Below, in pieces: positions 22,750 through 34,850 of a DNA stretch of 64,000 nucleotides. The number at the start of each line of letters is the position of its first letter. Within the stretch, counting starts at the first letter, position 1. The notes under the pieces were generated by a model. That model made no database searches and was not told the DNA's origin. It worked only from the letters and a program-made list of their open reading frames with translations. The DNA lies in NCBI GenBank assembly GCA_963575745.1, contig CAUYUJ010005780.1, positions 448,501 through 512,500 on the forward strand, in the 5' to 3' direction. Both the position numbers and the translations under genes were made by a program. Source of the DNA: Prorocentrum cordatum (Eukaryota > Sar > Dinophyceae > Prorocentrales > Prorocentraceae).

Positions 22750-22812
22750 AGAGAGGCTGCTTCTTAGAAGGTGCCGGCCCCGCATCTGCAGACAAGGCGC
22801 CTAAGAAGCCTT
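22750..22812. repeat. Hairpin element, degenerate copy 2
   Basis: It shares GAGGCTGCTTCT, AGAAGG, GCCG, GCATCTGCAGACAAGG, GCGCC and AGAAGCC with the inverted repeat at 17641-17720. Several stem bases are lost. As in copy 1, a C-rich run follows. Confidence 0.65.
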
Positions 22813-23244
22813 CCCCCCTCCCCCCGCCCCCACGCTGCGCGTGTCCGAAGAGCGGCGAATAGGTTCGCCGCCCGAGCGGCCGTGGCGGGGGCAGCGCGCG
22901 TCCTCCGCGGCCGCGCCTCAGGCGCCCCGCCGGCCGCACGCCGCGGCCGCCTGCGGGCGGCACCGGGCCCGGCACGCGGGGGGGAGGGGCCAGGGTTGCA
23001 CACGAGAGGGCGGGGGAACTCCAAAAGGTCATCCCAATCGGAACCCATGGGTGGCAGAGGTTCCGCAGTGGCCCCCACTCACTCCGCAAGCCTGCAAGAT
23101 AGCCTCAAAATTGTCGAATACCGCTCCAACAGGCCCCCAAGAGGCAAACACATCGATTTTGCAAAGCAATCTCTGGCATATTGTGGTGTTGTCACCGCCT
23201 CTCCAAACTTCCGACAGCCCTAGACGGCCCTTTCAAAGTCCTGT

Positions 23245-23390
23245 GCGCCGGGCTCGAGCGAAACAGTGTTTTCCGTTTTCGTGTTGTTCTCGCTTTCCCT
23301 CGTTATGTCTTCGTTTCCCCTGTGCTGCAAAACGGAGCCAAAACGAACATGGTCCACGAGGTCGCCAAAACACCGTTCAGCCCGCGCCCT
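23245..23390 (+). repeat. Dispersed repeat (pair with 9600-9760)
   Basis: This is the second copy of the repeat at 9600-9760. It contains CCGTTTTCGTGTTGTTCTCG and TGCTGCAAAACGGAGCCAAA. Confidence 0.6.
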
Positions 23391-26039
23391 GCCTGTGAAT
23401 TGTTGCTGTGCTTTGCCGTTCCGGGGGCCCAGGGCTCCCCACGGGCCCCATGGCCGTCACAGAGCGGCCCTCGGGACGGAGAACTGGTCCTTGGGAAGAG
23501 CTTTGTGGTCCAGGGCCCCTTGCCCTCGGGCCCCTTCCTTCATTGCGGCGAGGTGGAGAGCGGGGAGGACTGGGCGGGTGTTTGGGGTCGTTCTCCATCT
23601 CCCAATCTCCCTGTGCCATGTCCGCCTCGTCCCGTCACGCCCCCTCCTCCCCCCCTCCTCCCCCCCTCCTCCAGTTCCTAGTCAGTATCCCTCCTTTCTT
23701 CCTCAAATTTGTCATATGATCATGGTTCCTGCTATTCCTGGTCTAATTTTTCGTTCCTCCTCCTCCTTCGTAACGCATCAGGCGCCGCCTACGCCCACGA
23801 CATCCCGCAGAACCAAATGGTGTGCTACAGAATGCCACGCTGGCCTCGCATCGCGCCACACCGTTTGCCCCTTGATGGAAGTCGACGACCGAGATTGACC
23901 TTCGATGGTCTCGGACCGGGCCCAGGAAAGAAACAGTTGACGCAAGTTAGGCGTGAATTGAGTGCTGCCCCTGGTTCCACTCCACACCTCCTATTCAATA
24001 CTAGATGTGGATGACAGCGCACTAGATGTAACGAGCAGGTCACTGGACATGATGGTGCAGTGGGAAAGAAAGGCTAGCTGAAACAGTGCAAGGACCCTAC
24101 CGCCCGAATGGGGAGGGCCGCCCTATCCAAATATGCTATGGAACCGTACTCCCACCCCATGCGCTGAACCGACACACATTAGCCTCTGATGGTGGAATAC
24201 ATGTAGCTTAGCTGCCGTACCAGAGCGACCCTCGCATCGAGTGTCAAAGGCTTTCTCGATTAATGTGAGCCCCCAGCCAAGAAGGGTAAGTGTGACATCT
24301 CTGGCAGGGCAAGCCCGTGCCGCATTGGGTCTCTGGTGGCCTCGGGGCCCATGTGTCGGGTGTTGCGAGAAGTGGTCCTGACTTAAGGTGCTCCACGCTT
24401 TTCGTGCCATGTTTGGGGCTTCTGGGGCACTCTGGGTCTCGTGAGGAATGCTCTGGAAGCCATCTGCGCTCCTTGGGAAAGATGGAGTCACTTTGGGCCA
24501 GAGCCACTCCTAGCAACATCCGAACGTGGCACCTACGCTCGAGGCAGCGCCTCATCATAGCTCGATAATCCAGAACCCCGCCGAAAAACAACTGGGATAC
24601 GTTTTTGGGACGGGTCTGTGTGCACCGATGGGCCTATCAAACCGGCTGCGTTTCGCTCATAGCTTTCTCTGGGCGCCTCCATGGCTCTAGTCAAACAGGG
24701 CTAGGAGGACGCACCACGAACAGCTAGCTGATGGAGAGCAACATGCGAAACCAACTGTGAATTCGGAGTGCTGTGAGGAAGAGAACATCTAAACCACACC
24801 ACCGTCCGTGAGACCAACTGTATACTAAAAGCGGCTTAAGCTTCAGCCCCTAAGCGACTTCTCTGAGGCTGCTTAGAACAGCAAGGCCAAGTACCACATT
24901 CGGCATGCCGCCCTGGCCTCCGAAGAATGCCCCCCCAAGACACCCATACATGGTCTACATGCGGGAAACAACTCTGGATGCCACCCTCGCTCAAGAGCGG
25001 GACCAACGAGTGACCTTTTGGTGCCCCCGTGTAATCCAGCCAGCCCAACACATCTCCCAATGCGGCAAGTTCATGAGGCGTCGGTGTCTGACGCCGAGTG
25101 GATTAGCCTTGAACCAGGACGGCTTCCTCAGAGGCTCGATCCTTCGATCTCGGCCGATTACGGGCCGCTGGCGGTGTTCACCCTCGAACGCCTGCGCTGA
25201 GGCTGCCGCCGCGTGGACGCGGCGCAGCATGGCCTGAGCTGCCCGTGCCGCCAGAGGCCGAACACGCACGCGGCCGAACGGCTTCGGAGGCGCGATGTGC
25301 AACTCCAGGCCGCGCGAAGAGGGGAGACCTCACCGCAAGAGGAAGCAGGCGTGCAGGGCGGCGCTGGCGTGCCGTCCTGCGCGCGCGAACCGCGCCGATG
25401 CGAGAGCCGCGCACCCGCTCCGACACCGAGGGGATGTTGAGCATCGTTTGACCTATCACTGTCCTCACTGGCGTGGCCTGGGCACCACTGGCCGATTTCT
25501 CCCTAGATGGAGAGATAGGCTGTCCCCCTCGGGTTTTGAAGGGCATATCTCCAACTGGGGCGGTGGGATGGTGAGGATCGGGATGAGAACGGGGATGCAG
25601 ATCGGTTAAGCGATACTGGGATGTGCCGGCGCCATTTTTCTGCCCTGCCTCTTCGGCCCACACTCGGGCACGAGCGGGGCGCCCGACTCAGAGGCCGGGC
25701 CTGCCCGCTCACGGCGCCCAGACGCCTCGATCGCCGCTGCCCGTAGTGGGCGGAGGCGTACATGGCTCCAGGGTGGTAATTCTGCCGTGGGGTGTGGTAT
25801 GCCTTCGTTCCCTCTCCGCCTGGCGCTCTCCGCCCCTCGGCTTCCCCCTGCTCATCCTCCTGCTTATCCGCCACCTCCTCTTCCAATGTACGCTGTGACA
25901 CGCGTCGACGCAATTGGAAGGAATGGTTGGGAAGGGTAGGATGTCAGATATGGCGCGAGGCACCCCGTCCGCCCTCCCCTGCCCCTTCACATCCCCTTAC
26001 TCGGTGTCCACTCCTAGAGGAACAAACAACGGCATAACT
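23391..26039. other. Gene-free stretch, nothing recognised
   Basis: Open frames occur on both strands but none matches a family I know. A plus-strand piece at 25050-25200 (containing SLEPGRLPQRLDPSISADY) is protein-like but too short to call. A CCT/CCC run lies at 23638-23680. No RNA genes were recognised. Confidence 0.4.
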
Positions 26040-26180
26040 TAAACACAAGCTTCGGAGACCCGCGCAGATTTCTTGGATCGACGCTGGAAACCCTCTGGCG
26101 GCGCCTCCGACGCCAGGGAGGGGGATCCACCAGCGACACCAGAAATCCGCGCGGACCTACCAACATTTATGTCAATGCCG
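26040..26180. mobile_element. TIR element (MITE-like), copy 3
   Basis: Left arm: TTCGGAGACCCGCGCAGATT then TCTTGGATCGACGCTGG. Right arm: AAATCCGCGCGGACCT then CAACATTTATGTCAATGCC. The middle contains CTGGCG...CGCCAG, a small inner stem. It is non-coding. Confidence 0.83.
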
Positions 26181-26429
26181 CTTTCCCGTTTCGACCTCCC
26201 CGGACCTTCGCTCCACGATCTGACCCCACGCCCCCCCCCTTCTGCCCCCGCAGCGCGACGATGCAGGGGCGCCCGCAGGGAGTGGGCGGAGGCCCGTGGG
26301 GTGGCACGGCGCAGGTTCTCGGACACTGCGGGGGGTATCGCGAGGGAGGGCTGGCCAGAGGCAGGGGGGGCCGCCTTCGGTCCGGCGGAATAAAGATTAG
26401 AAGCCTCCTGGAAAAGGTCCGGGCCGATG

Positions 26430-26600
26430 GGGTCGGAGCATCGCGCATCGCCGATGCATCGGCGACGTCGGCGGTACATCGGCGACGTCGGCGTGAAGGA
26501 AATCGGACTACACATCGAGCCGCATCGCCGATGCATCGGCGATGCGTCGCGATCCTCCGATCGCATGTGCTCTGGCCCTACTTATCTGGGAGGCCTAGAA
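26430..26600 (+). repeat. GCATCG-rich dispersed repeat with a perfect 24-base palindrome
   Basis: This is the second copy of the repeat at 17230-17400. Here 26522-26545 is a perfect 24-base palindrome centred on ATGCAT with GCATCGCC/GGCGATGC arms. A partial copy of the same palindrome precedes it near 26450, and GGCGACGTCGGCG is duplicated between them. Confidence 0.8.
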
Positions 26601-27838
26601 GAATGGGGCCATAAGAGCGAGTGGCCTCAAGCAGTGAAGGTTCGGCTCGAGATCCCTTTCCCATTCTCAGGGCCGCATTCCTCAGGACAGGACCCCATCT
26701 TTGACCCCATCTTTCGCACATTTTGTCGGCCGATCGTGGGGTGATGGGAGCACTTCAGCACGCCTGCACACGGTCGCCATCCGATCCAGAGTGGGTCGGG
26801 TGCCTGAAACCATGGACGAGAGGAGAAAGGGCCTGCGAGGGACTGCGGGGAAAGAGAGGCTGAAAGGGGCCCCAGAGGGGGGGGGACCGAGGGGAAGGAT
26901 CCGCAAAAGTTCGCCGGGGGCTCGAACTCCCGCTTCCCAACTCGGGGAAAGTCGGCGTCCAACCCGGACGCAGAGCCCGACAAGGCCAAGGGGGCATCCA
27001 CAGCCTCAAGACGGCGGGTTGCTCACCCCCCCTCTCCCTAGTCTCCTTGCCAAACCCCTCATCTGGTTGACCACTTCCCGCCGCCAGAGCCCTCCCCCGA
27101 CACATGCACCTTCCGTCCCTCCAAGAGACCGCTCCCCCCGATGCCCGCCGACACTAACCACCAGAACTTGCAGGAGCGAGCACTCCCACACATGTGCACC
27201 GTCCAGAATGCGGCGGGTGTGGCACCAGAGCGCTGGATCTCTGGACAGTTTGCGTGGCCCGCTCGATTATGTATTTTTGTTGCGCAGCAGAATCTTGTCC
27301 AATGGTACCCCAACCCTACCATGACAATTCCACAGGTCCAGGAACATGTTAATTAGGAAGCATTCGCCAGTCTCTTCATAAGCGCTACCAAAATATTGTG
27401 GGGGAACTGTTGACCGTAAAGCACCACGCCTCCTGCTCTCGTGGGGGGACTTTGGCACCACTCGTCGAACTCCTTGAACGAATTCTATGTTACGTGCCAA
27501 CTGTCTATATCGTCCCACCCTGTATGTGTATCCCCCCCTTCCTCGATCTCTCTTTCTCTGAAATCGTCTCCCCCCTCCCCCTGGTCTCACTATACCATTG
27601 TACTCGTCATAACCTATCTAGGATCTCCGAATGTTCACAGAAGGGAATGGGCGGTGTACTGCAAATGCGAATCAAATGGAGAAACATACGCCCCAAGCGA
27701 ACACGCGCACAAACGTGCTCACATCGAGCGGCTGCGAAAACACGGCATGCAATATGGGCCCAGCGAGCAGATCTCCTGTCCAGCACGGCTGAGAATAGCC
27801 CTTTCCACAAATTCCGAATGCGAGTTCACCACGCAAGA
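26601..27838. other. Gene-free stretch
   Basis: No gene recognised. A G run lies at 26877-26884. A tRNA B-box-like word near 26916-26933 was rejected as a tRNA because no A box or acceptor stem fits. Confidence 0.45.
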
Positions 27839-27980
27839 GAGAAAGCGAGAAATAAATATGGGGATAGTGATAGAGAGGGAGAGAGAGAGAGAAACAAAAA
27901 CAATAGAGAGAGGGATCTACATACATACATACATACATACATACATACACATATATATATATATATATATATATATCTCA
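27839..27980 (+). repeat. Compound microsatellite (GA)n, (ACAT)n, (AT)n
   Basis: GAGA runs near 27875-27912 are followed by CATA/ACAT tetramers to about 27948 and an AT dinucleotide run to about 27975. Confidence 0.95.
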
Positions 27981-28848
27981 TATATCTATACATAATAGAA
28001 ATGAAAGCGAATGCGGTACATATGTGATCAGGGACTGGTTGAGGCAGAGGCAAGAGGTATCCATACGAATAGAGGCAGAGAGGGGGGGCAGGGGTGATGC
28101 TCTTAGCGGTCGCACGTTGAAACAATAATTAGGTGTGTAGGGGTGATTTTCGATTGAAGTGCAGGAGCAACGCAACAACCAATGTGAAGGGCATTCATCT
28201 CGTACGATCAGATCTGCTTCAGGATAATCTGACAAAACACCACGTGCCCCTTGCGCAGTCGGAATAGCACTGCATGTTGTATGACTGGTAAGCGTTGCAC
28301 ATGATGATGGTTTAGCTTGAGAACGGCTCGGTCCGCAGGCGGAAAGGAGCGAGGATCCTATACATACACAGCGCCCAACCCTCACAAGCTCACGCCGTGG
28401 GTGTGAACAACGAAACGAGGAGAGGAAGGCACTTTCGCCTTGCACTCAGTATGAAGATGCCCTTGCATCTCTGGACAACCGAGTCTGGGAATCAGAGGGG
28501 TGCAAGACAGGCACACACGCCATGTGCTTCCAGCCCCATACCAGACAAGAAAAACAGGAGGGAGCGCGCTGCCGCGGCCCGCGGCGCTGCAGAGCACACC
28601 TCACCATCACTGCATCGCCAGGTCCGCCCTCAAGCGCGATAGAGGGACGTCCTGCCGCCCCGCACCGCGCACCCTGGGATCCGCTGACGTTGATGAGGCG
28701 AGTCCCCTCTGAGAAGCCTCCCCCTCGCGTGCGCCAACTCTCTGAGCGCCCCCCCCCCCGCCCGCTCTCCCGGAGCACGCAGCGCCCCTCACGACTCAGT
28801 CAAAGCTGCCCTCGCGATGCGACGCGACCGAGTACAGGACCAGAGGAT
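27981..28848. other. Gene-free stretch
   Basis: No recognisable gene. CTCTGAGAAGCCTCCCCCTC near 28708-28727 resembles the right flank of the hairpin element at 17641-17720. Confidence 0.45.
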
Positions 28849-28989
28849 GGCATGAACATCGTTTCTCGGAGGTCCGCGCGGACTTCTTGGATCGGCGCTG
28901 GAGCCAGGGGCGGCAGAAGCACCGCCAGCGGGGCCAAACGCCGATCCAACAACTCCGCGCGGAGCTCCGAGGAAAACAGTTGGTGCATC
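28849..28989. mobile_element. TIR element (MITE-like), copy 4 (longest preserved arms)
   Basis: The left arm starts GGCATGAACATCGTTTCTCG, then GAGGTCCGCGCGGACTTC, TTGGATCGGCGCTGGA. The right arm is its inverse: GCCGATCCAACAACTCCGCG, CGGAGCTCCGAGGAAAACAG, TTGGTGCATC. This copy shows that the inverted termini extend to about 50 bases. It is non-coding. Confidence 0.88.
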
Positions 28990-29729
28990 GTTTTGTTTTC
29001 GGCGAAATGCGAATCTAGGTGGCGGCATCTGAACCCTACCCCCAGCAACCATCGATCCTCCTGAATCGATGGGAGGCGGCCACGTGTTCGACGAATTCCG
29101 AACCCTACCCAAGCCGCCCATCGAGTAGACTTAACTGTTGATCGGCGAGGGCAGCGTTCGAATGTCACCGCCGATGTTTGACGACATGCGAATCGCACCC
29201 GCATGGGACGCACAAGGACATACTAAAACGATGCGTCCTCTTCGGAGGCGAGCGTCCGATCGAAACATACAGTATGACCATATCGTCCAGGAAGCGCCCG
29301 CCACGGAGCTTATACTGAAAAAACTCTCGGCGCGCGCGTCGCCCCTTGGGGGTAGTGTTAAGTAGTATCCAGGGGGGGTGCCGACGACATGCGAATCGCG
29401 CCGCATGCTGCCAACTGGGAGGGCCCCACTAGGTGCTGCCCTGGACACCGAGCTTCGCGCTTCGCGCCTCGCGGCGGGCGCTCTCTTTTACGCGCTCCGC
29501 CCGACGAATTTCTAAACCATGCCCAAAAAAAACCCTGCGGGGTCACTGGAGGCCCGACGCTCGATTTATCCAAGATAACTCTAGTCATCTAGGGCAACTC
29601 CAACTATCTGGGATAGGCCCACGACGCGCGAACCAGAAATGACCCCTGACCACCCTTAAACTCGATGATTCGGGAGTCGTTGGACGCCCGAAATCATCCA
29701 GGATACTCTGGTTCGGGAACTCTCCGGTA
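28990..29729. other. Gene-free stretch
   Basis: A short direct repeat, GACGACATGCGAATCGC, occurs near 29181 and 29385. Otherwise nothing is recognised. Confidence 0.5.
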
Positions 29730-29878
29730 CGTGCCCCCGAGGCACGAATTTCTTGGATCGGTGGTGGATCCCACTCCCTAGCGCGTGGAGCGCGATGGGG
29801 GAGGCGCCGGATGCGTCGCCAGGGAGGTCTCCAATCCAACAAATCCGCGAGGAGCGCCGAGAGTCTATGTTTATGCAG
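29730..29878. mobile_element. TIR element (MITE-like), copy 5
   Basis: Left arm: GAATTTCTTGGATCGGTGGT. Right arm: CCAATCCAACAAATCCGCGA, then GAGCGCCGAGAGTCTATGTT and TATGC. The inside has GCGCGTGGAGCGCG. The arms are diverged but ordered as in copy 4. Confidence 0.75.
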
Positions 29879-30714
29879 TAATATCTTCTTCGACAGGTGG
29901 GCGAGGTTCCTGGTCGTGGTTTTGGTAATTACATTTCCCTCCCTGGGGCGTGGATTTCGTATGCTCGCTGTGACCCCAGGAGGTGGAATCTAACCGGAGC
30001 GGGGGTGGCGTGGTGTAAAATAACACATCTTGCGGACTCTTGCTCGCGCGCCGATACCAGCAGAAGAGCACCTCTGGGACTGACATGGGACTGTAACATG
30101 GGAGTTCACTCTGCAGTCTGCTCCCGAGCGTTGATGTACCGAACGCCTCTTGATACCCGAGTTCTGGATCCCACGCCGACCTGACAAGGTCGCAGAAAGA
30201 TTCGCTGGTGTGGCTCGTCGGGACCAAGCATGTAAGTATATAGTCAACGAGTTATGAGACGATGATGCTATTCTCTCAACACAGCGTCCCCCGTCCTGCA
30301 TTCTCCACCAGTCGCCCGCACCTTCGGTAACGAGACCCCAAGCACACAAATGGAAAACCAATGGCAAACGCCGTGGCCCCTTCTCGCTGAGCAAGTACGC
30401 GACGAGCAAAGCGTCTGCGAAGAACCGAAGCAACCCACCGAAGAACCCGAGCAACGGCTGCGAAGGAACCCGATGTCTCCATTCTCTCTCCTTCGCCTCG
30501 CGCGCTCAATCTTCATCAATGCTGCCCCTGATCGCTGGCTTCCTGGAAGCTGGGGGGTGTGCGAACTGCGGCTGCCAATGGCTGGGGGGGCTCTGCCACC
30601 TCCCGCGAAGCACAGGGCAAGAGGGGAGCGGCAACCAATAGAAACATCATACGATTTGACAAGTCAAGTACTGTCAATTGCTGGTCAACATGAGCAAGAG
30701 ACAAACAACCCAAA
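29879..30714. other. Gene-free stretch
   Basis: No recognisable gene or repeat family. Confidence 0.45.
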
Positions 30715-30872
30715 CGTATACTATCTGAACTCCGCGCGGATTTCTTGGATCTGCGCTAGGACTCCCTTGCGGCGCATCCCTCGCCGCCGCTGGCGCGCTT
30801 TGCGCGACTGGGAGATGGGTCTAGCGACGGTCCAATACAACCTCGTGGACCTCCGACAATGTTGTTTATGAC
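30715..30872. mobile_element. TIR element (MITE-like), copy 6
   Basis: Left arm: CTCCGCGCGGATTTCTTGGA then TCTGCGCTAGG. Right arm is partly decayed (CGGTCCAATACAACC) but ends GTGGACCTCCGACAATGTTG, TTTATGAC. The inside contains TGGCGCGCTTTGCGCGA. Confidence 0.75.
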
Positions 30873-31555
30873 TTCTGTGGTCCCAAAAGTCAGGTAAGAC
30901 TAAAGTAACCGCCTGCTAGAATTTCACGCGCCCACATCTGCATCGATACGATGCATCTATTTTCCAGCGGCGGCTGTCGACTGCTCAAAGCCACTCGCGA
31001 ATGTGATGGTCTCAAGATTCACTCAGGAGTGCAGGCTGTGACCGCCACCGTGTTTGCACGATTTGGGGTGTTAGAATGCTCTTAGTTGACGGGTGAGGCT
31101 TCTACAATTTTCAAGGTCCCGCCACCCCATCGTCGCGAGATTCCTGTACAATCGCTCCTCCTCGGATTGCTTGCCGGCACAAGGGGTTCGGTCTCCAGAC
31201 GGCCCGAGATCGATCCAAGACAACTGTCAGCCCCATGACCTCCAAATAATTCGAAGAGAAGTCCAGAGAGGACCCGAAGACACTCCCAAAGTGACCACTA
31301 GCGAGACCCTTGGAGTCAGCAGCAATGCGAATACTGCATGTGAGCAAATTCATGATTTATGTGTGTTGCGTCCGAAGTATCCCACCAGCCCTCTGGGTGT
31401 CGGTGGTCTAAAGAGCTTCCTTTTCCAACCCCTTTCTTCCCCTTCGGGGAGGGGTTTACCCCTCCCCCTACCCCTCCCCTGGACCTGGACGGGGGGGTCC
31501 GCGGGTCGTTGGGGCGTCCAAGACGGCTCCAAGAGCGAAAATGCGGGAACGCAAA
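30873..31555. other. Gene-free stretch
   Basis: No recognisable gene. CCCCTCCCCCTACCCCTCCC lies near 31459. Confidence 0.45.
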
Positions 31556-31880
31556 CAAAACATTGATTCCCCTAGGTTTTGGAAGGATGTTGGCCTCTTC
31601 GGGAGCCCAAAAGGCACTCTAGAGGGGGGGCAACGCTATTTTCCACCCCCCCATTCTTTGATTGGTCTCCTCCAACATGGCCCCAAGAGCGCCCCGAAGG
31701 CTCCCACGAACATCCCAAGAGCGCCCCAAGAGGGCCCCAAGAGGCCCCAAGAGGCGCCCAACAGGCCTCCAAGAGGCTCCCCAAAGACCCCCAAGAGGCC
31801 CCAAAAGGCTCCCCGAGATACGCAAGAGGCCCCCAGGACCGCCAAGAGGCCCCAAAAACGACCCAAGAGGCCCCCAAGCT
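31556..31880 (+). repeat. CCAAGAGG composite repeat, copy A
   Basis: A core (GATTCCCCTAGGTTTTGGAA then GGATGTTGGC) is followed by a long run of CCCCAAGAGGC-type units of roughly 9-13 bases. The same core-plus-array arrangement occurs at 42440-43110 and 45340-45930. Confidence 0.75.
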
Positions 31881-32145
31881 CGCCATTGTCCTCCTCCTCG
31901 TCTGTTTCTTCCTCCTCCCTCCTCCCCCTCCCTCTCCTCCTCCTTTTCCTCCTCCTCCTTCTCCTCCTCCTCCTCCTCCTTCTCCTTCTCCTCCTTCTCG
32001 TCCTCCACGTCCTCGCCCTCCTCCGTCTCCTCCTCCTCATCTTCCTCCTCCTACTCCTTCCCCCCCTCCTCCTGCTCCTCCTCGTGCTCCTCCTCCTCCT
32101 CCTCCTCCTCCTCCTCCTCCTACTCCGACGACGACGACGACGACT
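31881..32145 (+). repeat. CCT/CTC polypyrimidine tract, then GAC run
   Basis: About 245 bases are almost entirely CTC/TCC triplets, ending in a short GACGACGAC run. The tract could form triplex DNA. Confidence 0.92.
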
Positions 32146-32668
32146 CCTACATCCTCCCCCTCTTGGGGCATATGGCGGCTTACCCCGCCGATTGTTCTTC
32201 TGCGTGCTCCCCCGTTTCCCTCATCACCTCCACTCCCCTGGGGTTAATTTCTCGAAAGGCTGGTGGGGATACCTTTTTTGGTTTGCGGCCGCGCGACAAC
32301 GGTCTGGCGGCGAGAGGCAATGTCCGGGGCGCTGGTGGGGATATTTATGTTGGTCGGCGGCTCCCAGGCGGCGGACAGGGAGCGGAAGGCGTCGTCTGGG
32401 CCAGCAGGCGAGGCTGATTAGCTACAACAGGCAACGCACCTGCAGCAATGATTCGCAAAGGCAGCGAATGCGCACACGCATTAAGCAAACTGCTCCACAT
32501 TAAGGCGAACGCACCTAGGCGCCAGCCACACAGAGGTGAAGAAGCCGCAGTGCTACGCAGCGGAAAAGTCGCCCTGCCGGCGCCAGTCCGCGCAGCCAAC
32601 CTAGCCGACCTAGCCGATTAGACAGGTAGCACCGAAGCGACACGCTGAAGGCTGAACCACTCAGCGGT
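32146..32668. other. Gene-free stretch
   Basis: GCTGGTGGGGATA words near 32260 and 32328 are relatives of the boundary word at 32669 and 39779. No gene is recognised. Confidence 0.45.
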
Positions 32669-32797
32669 TGGTGGGGATTTTTTTTTATTTATACATATAT
32701 ATATATATATCAAAAAAAGTATTTTGAAATAAAGAAATAAATAAATACATAAATAAATAAATAAATACATAAATAAATACATAAAATTATAGATACA

Positions 32798-32829
<32 letters not shown>

Positions 32830-32850
32830 AAAAGGAAGCGCCGACGGCGA
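32669..32850. repeat. Left boundary repeat split by an AT-rich insert
   Basis: TGGTGGGGATTTTTTTTTA at 32669-32687 recurs exactly at 39779-39797. Here it is followed by about 140 bases of (AT)n and (AAAT)n, then an A run and GGAAGCGCCGACGGCG. At 39.8 kb only about ten bases separate the two parts. Confidence 0.75.
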
Positions 32851-34569
32851 GCGGTCACGGTCGGGCTGCGGCCGCGACTAACTAGCGGGCGCGCGCGGAG
32901 CCGCGGATCAGGCGGCGAGCAGCGGCAACCCAGGGCGTCTGAGAGGCCAGCGGTCGTGCAATCCCAGGGAGTCTGCAAGGACAGCCCGAGAGGAAAACGT
33001 GCAAACGGCAAACCCAGGGGGTCTGAGAGGTCAGCCACCGTGGGGAGCCAGCGCAGCCAAAATGGCGCGTGGGCGTTCCCGCCGTGATCGTAACGAGACG
33101 ACTGTGAGGTAGGGAACGATCTCCAGGCAGGAAAGTCAGTCCAGGGTGTCTGACGGGCATGGGCAGACAGAGGCTGGTGACGCGGTCCTGCAGGGAAAGT
33201 ACTCTGACAGCGCCAGCGAACCGTCGCAGAATCAGAACAGGCATCCAAGAAGTGGAAGCGTAGGGCCCCGCGGGCAGAGGTAAGAATCTTCCACTGCTGA
33301 GATGCGCCTGCGCCCAGTGGTCCAACGGTCTGGTCTGGACCCAGCGGAGGCAACGGCCACTCGGTGAGAACGCGAGGTCGCTCAGAAACTGCACCGATCA
33401 ATGTGACCCAGCGCCAAGGCCCACACGCCCAAGCGTGGAGGCGCTCGAGGGACAGGACCGTCGCATCCCCAAGGACGCGTCCCTCACAGCCACATCGTTC
33501 CAGGAGGCACGGCTGAAGGCCGCAGTAGCTCGAAGAATCCTGGGAGTGGCGCAGACTGGGCCGGGCGAAAACCGCCAGGTCGGCCACAGCCGCGCGCCAG
33601 GCTAGGCCTGGCAGGCGAAAACAGCTACAGTGGGGCCAGGGGCCCCGTAGTCCACTCGTGGGACGCCGTGTGGACGGCATTACTGGCACGCACACATGTA
33701 TCCAAAGGCAGGAAGTGCGCGTGCCAGGAAGGGCGGCAGAAAGCCGCAAGCGGACGTAGTCCAAAGCGCGGCAGAAGGCCGCTGTCTGTTAGAAGTCCCA
33801 GGGTGTAGGCACGCATCAGGAGTGGACATCGGGCGACCCCAACAGCTTAGCCGAGCACAGGATCATTCGGGCCACTGGTGAGAATTACTACAGCGGGGCC
33901 AGGGGCCAGCTAGGGTCTGCGAGCTGCGCTCCATCATCACGCAGCGAGGCAGATGGTATTACTGATCGGCACACTTGGGCCCAAAGGCAGGAAGTGTGCG
34001 GACCAGGAAGGGGGGCAACAGGGCTGCCACACGGTTGCAACAGCGGGGAAGGGGCAACGGTCGGTCCCAAACAGCTTAGCCGAGCACAGGGCCATTTGGG
34101 CCACTGGCAGTCCAAGGAGCGGCTGAAGGCCGCTGTCTGATAGAGGATCCCAGGGTGCAAGCACGTCTCGGCTCTGTCTAGACGCGTCCTCGTCCACTCC
34201 TGCTGTCTCGCACGGTGCTCCCCGGGCTGAAGGGGCGTCTTGGTCGGGAGGAGGCTGGTCTCCGACCGCGGGCGCTCCCTCAGCAGCCCTCCCACCTGTC
34301 GCCACGATACTGTAGTCAGGGGGGGAGCAATGGGATATGAGGTGGTGGCCGACAGCCCCGGCGACGGGCAATGTGATAGCTTGAGCACGAGCCACGCGCT
34401 GAAAGGAATGAGGAACCCTTGCTGCTTCGCGCAGCGCCCCCCGGGCAGAAGGCCCGCTTTCTGCGCGTGCAACATGGCGTGCCCGGGCGGGGCGGCGGGC
34501 GCTTCAGCGGTTACCCGGTGCGCCTTGGGCCCTCGAGCTGAAGGCTCGTCCCGTGTGAGAGTCTCAAGC

Positions 34570-34850
34570 AGAGGGCTCGCCGCATCCGCGACTGTCCAAC
34601 TGGGGGGCGGGTGGCTGACGAAAGTCTTCGGGGTTGCAGGAGTGCCCAGGGAGTTGACTGGTCGCTGCATCGCCGACGGCGCCGAACAGTCCGCTTGGGG
34701 CGTCCCAAGCTGCAGGATCGCTCAAAGCTGCTGCCTCGCTGGGAGCTCCTCGGGCTGAAGGCCCATTCTCTACGTGCGCAGTGCTGTCAACTCCAGGAAG
34801 GGCGGCGGGCGCGCGGCGACTCCCGTCGCCGCTCGTGGCCACGTGCCCAG
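34570..34850 (+). repeat. Segmental duplication, copy 1 (pair with 37837-38117)
   Basis: About 280 bases are nearly identical to a segment offset by about 3.27 kb. Both hold GTGGCTGACGAAAGTCTTCG, GAGTTGACTGGTCGCTGCAT and GTGCTGTCAACTCCAGGAAG. A shorter related block is shared between about 34230-34350 and 37180-37290 (GCGGGCGCTCCCTCAGCAGC). Confidence 0.88.

Noticed and set aside
26916-26933. tRNA B-box-like sequence (minus strand AGTTCGAGCCCCC)
   Set aside because: No A box at proper spacing and no acceptor stem. Similar words at 40354-40369 and 13868-13882 also fail. They could be tRNA-derived SINE fragments but are not tRNA genes.
33055-33066. GCCATTTTGGCT on the minus strand, part of the dinoflagellate spliced leader
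   Set aside because: Only 12 of 22 spliced-leader bases match, and the flanking bases (GCGCTGGCTCC) do not continue the leader. It is a self-complementary word that can occur by chance.
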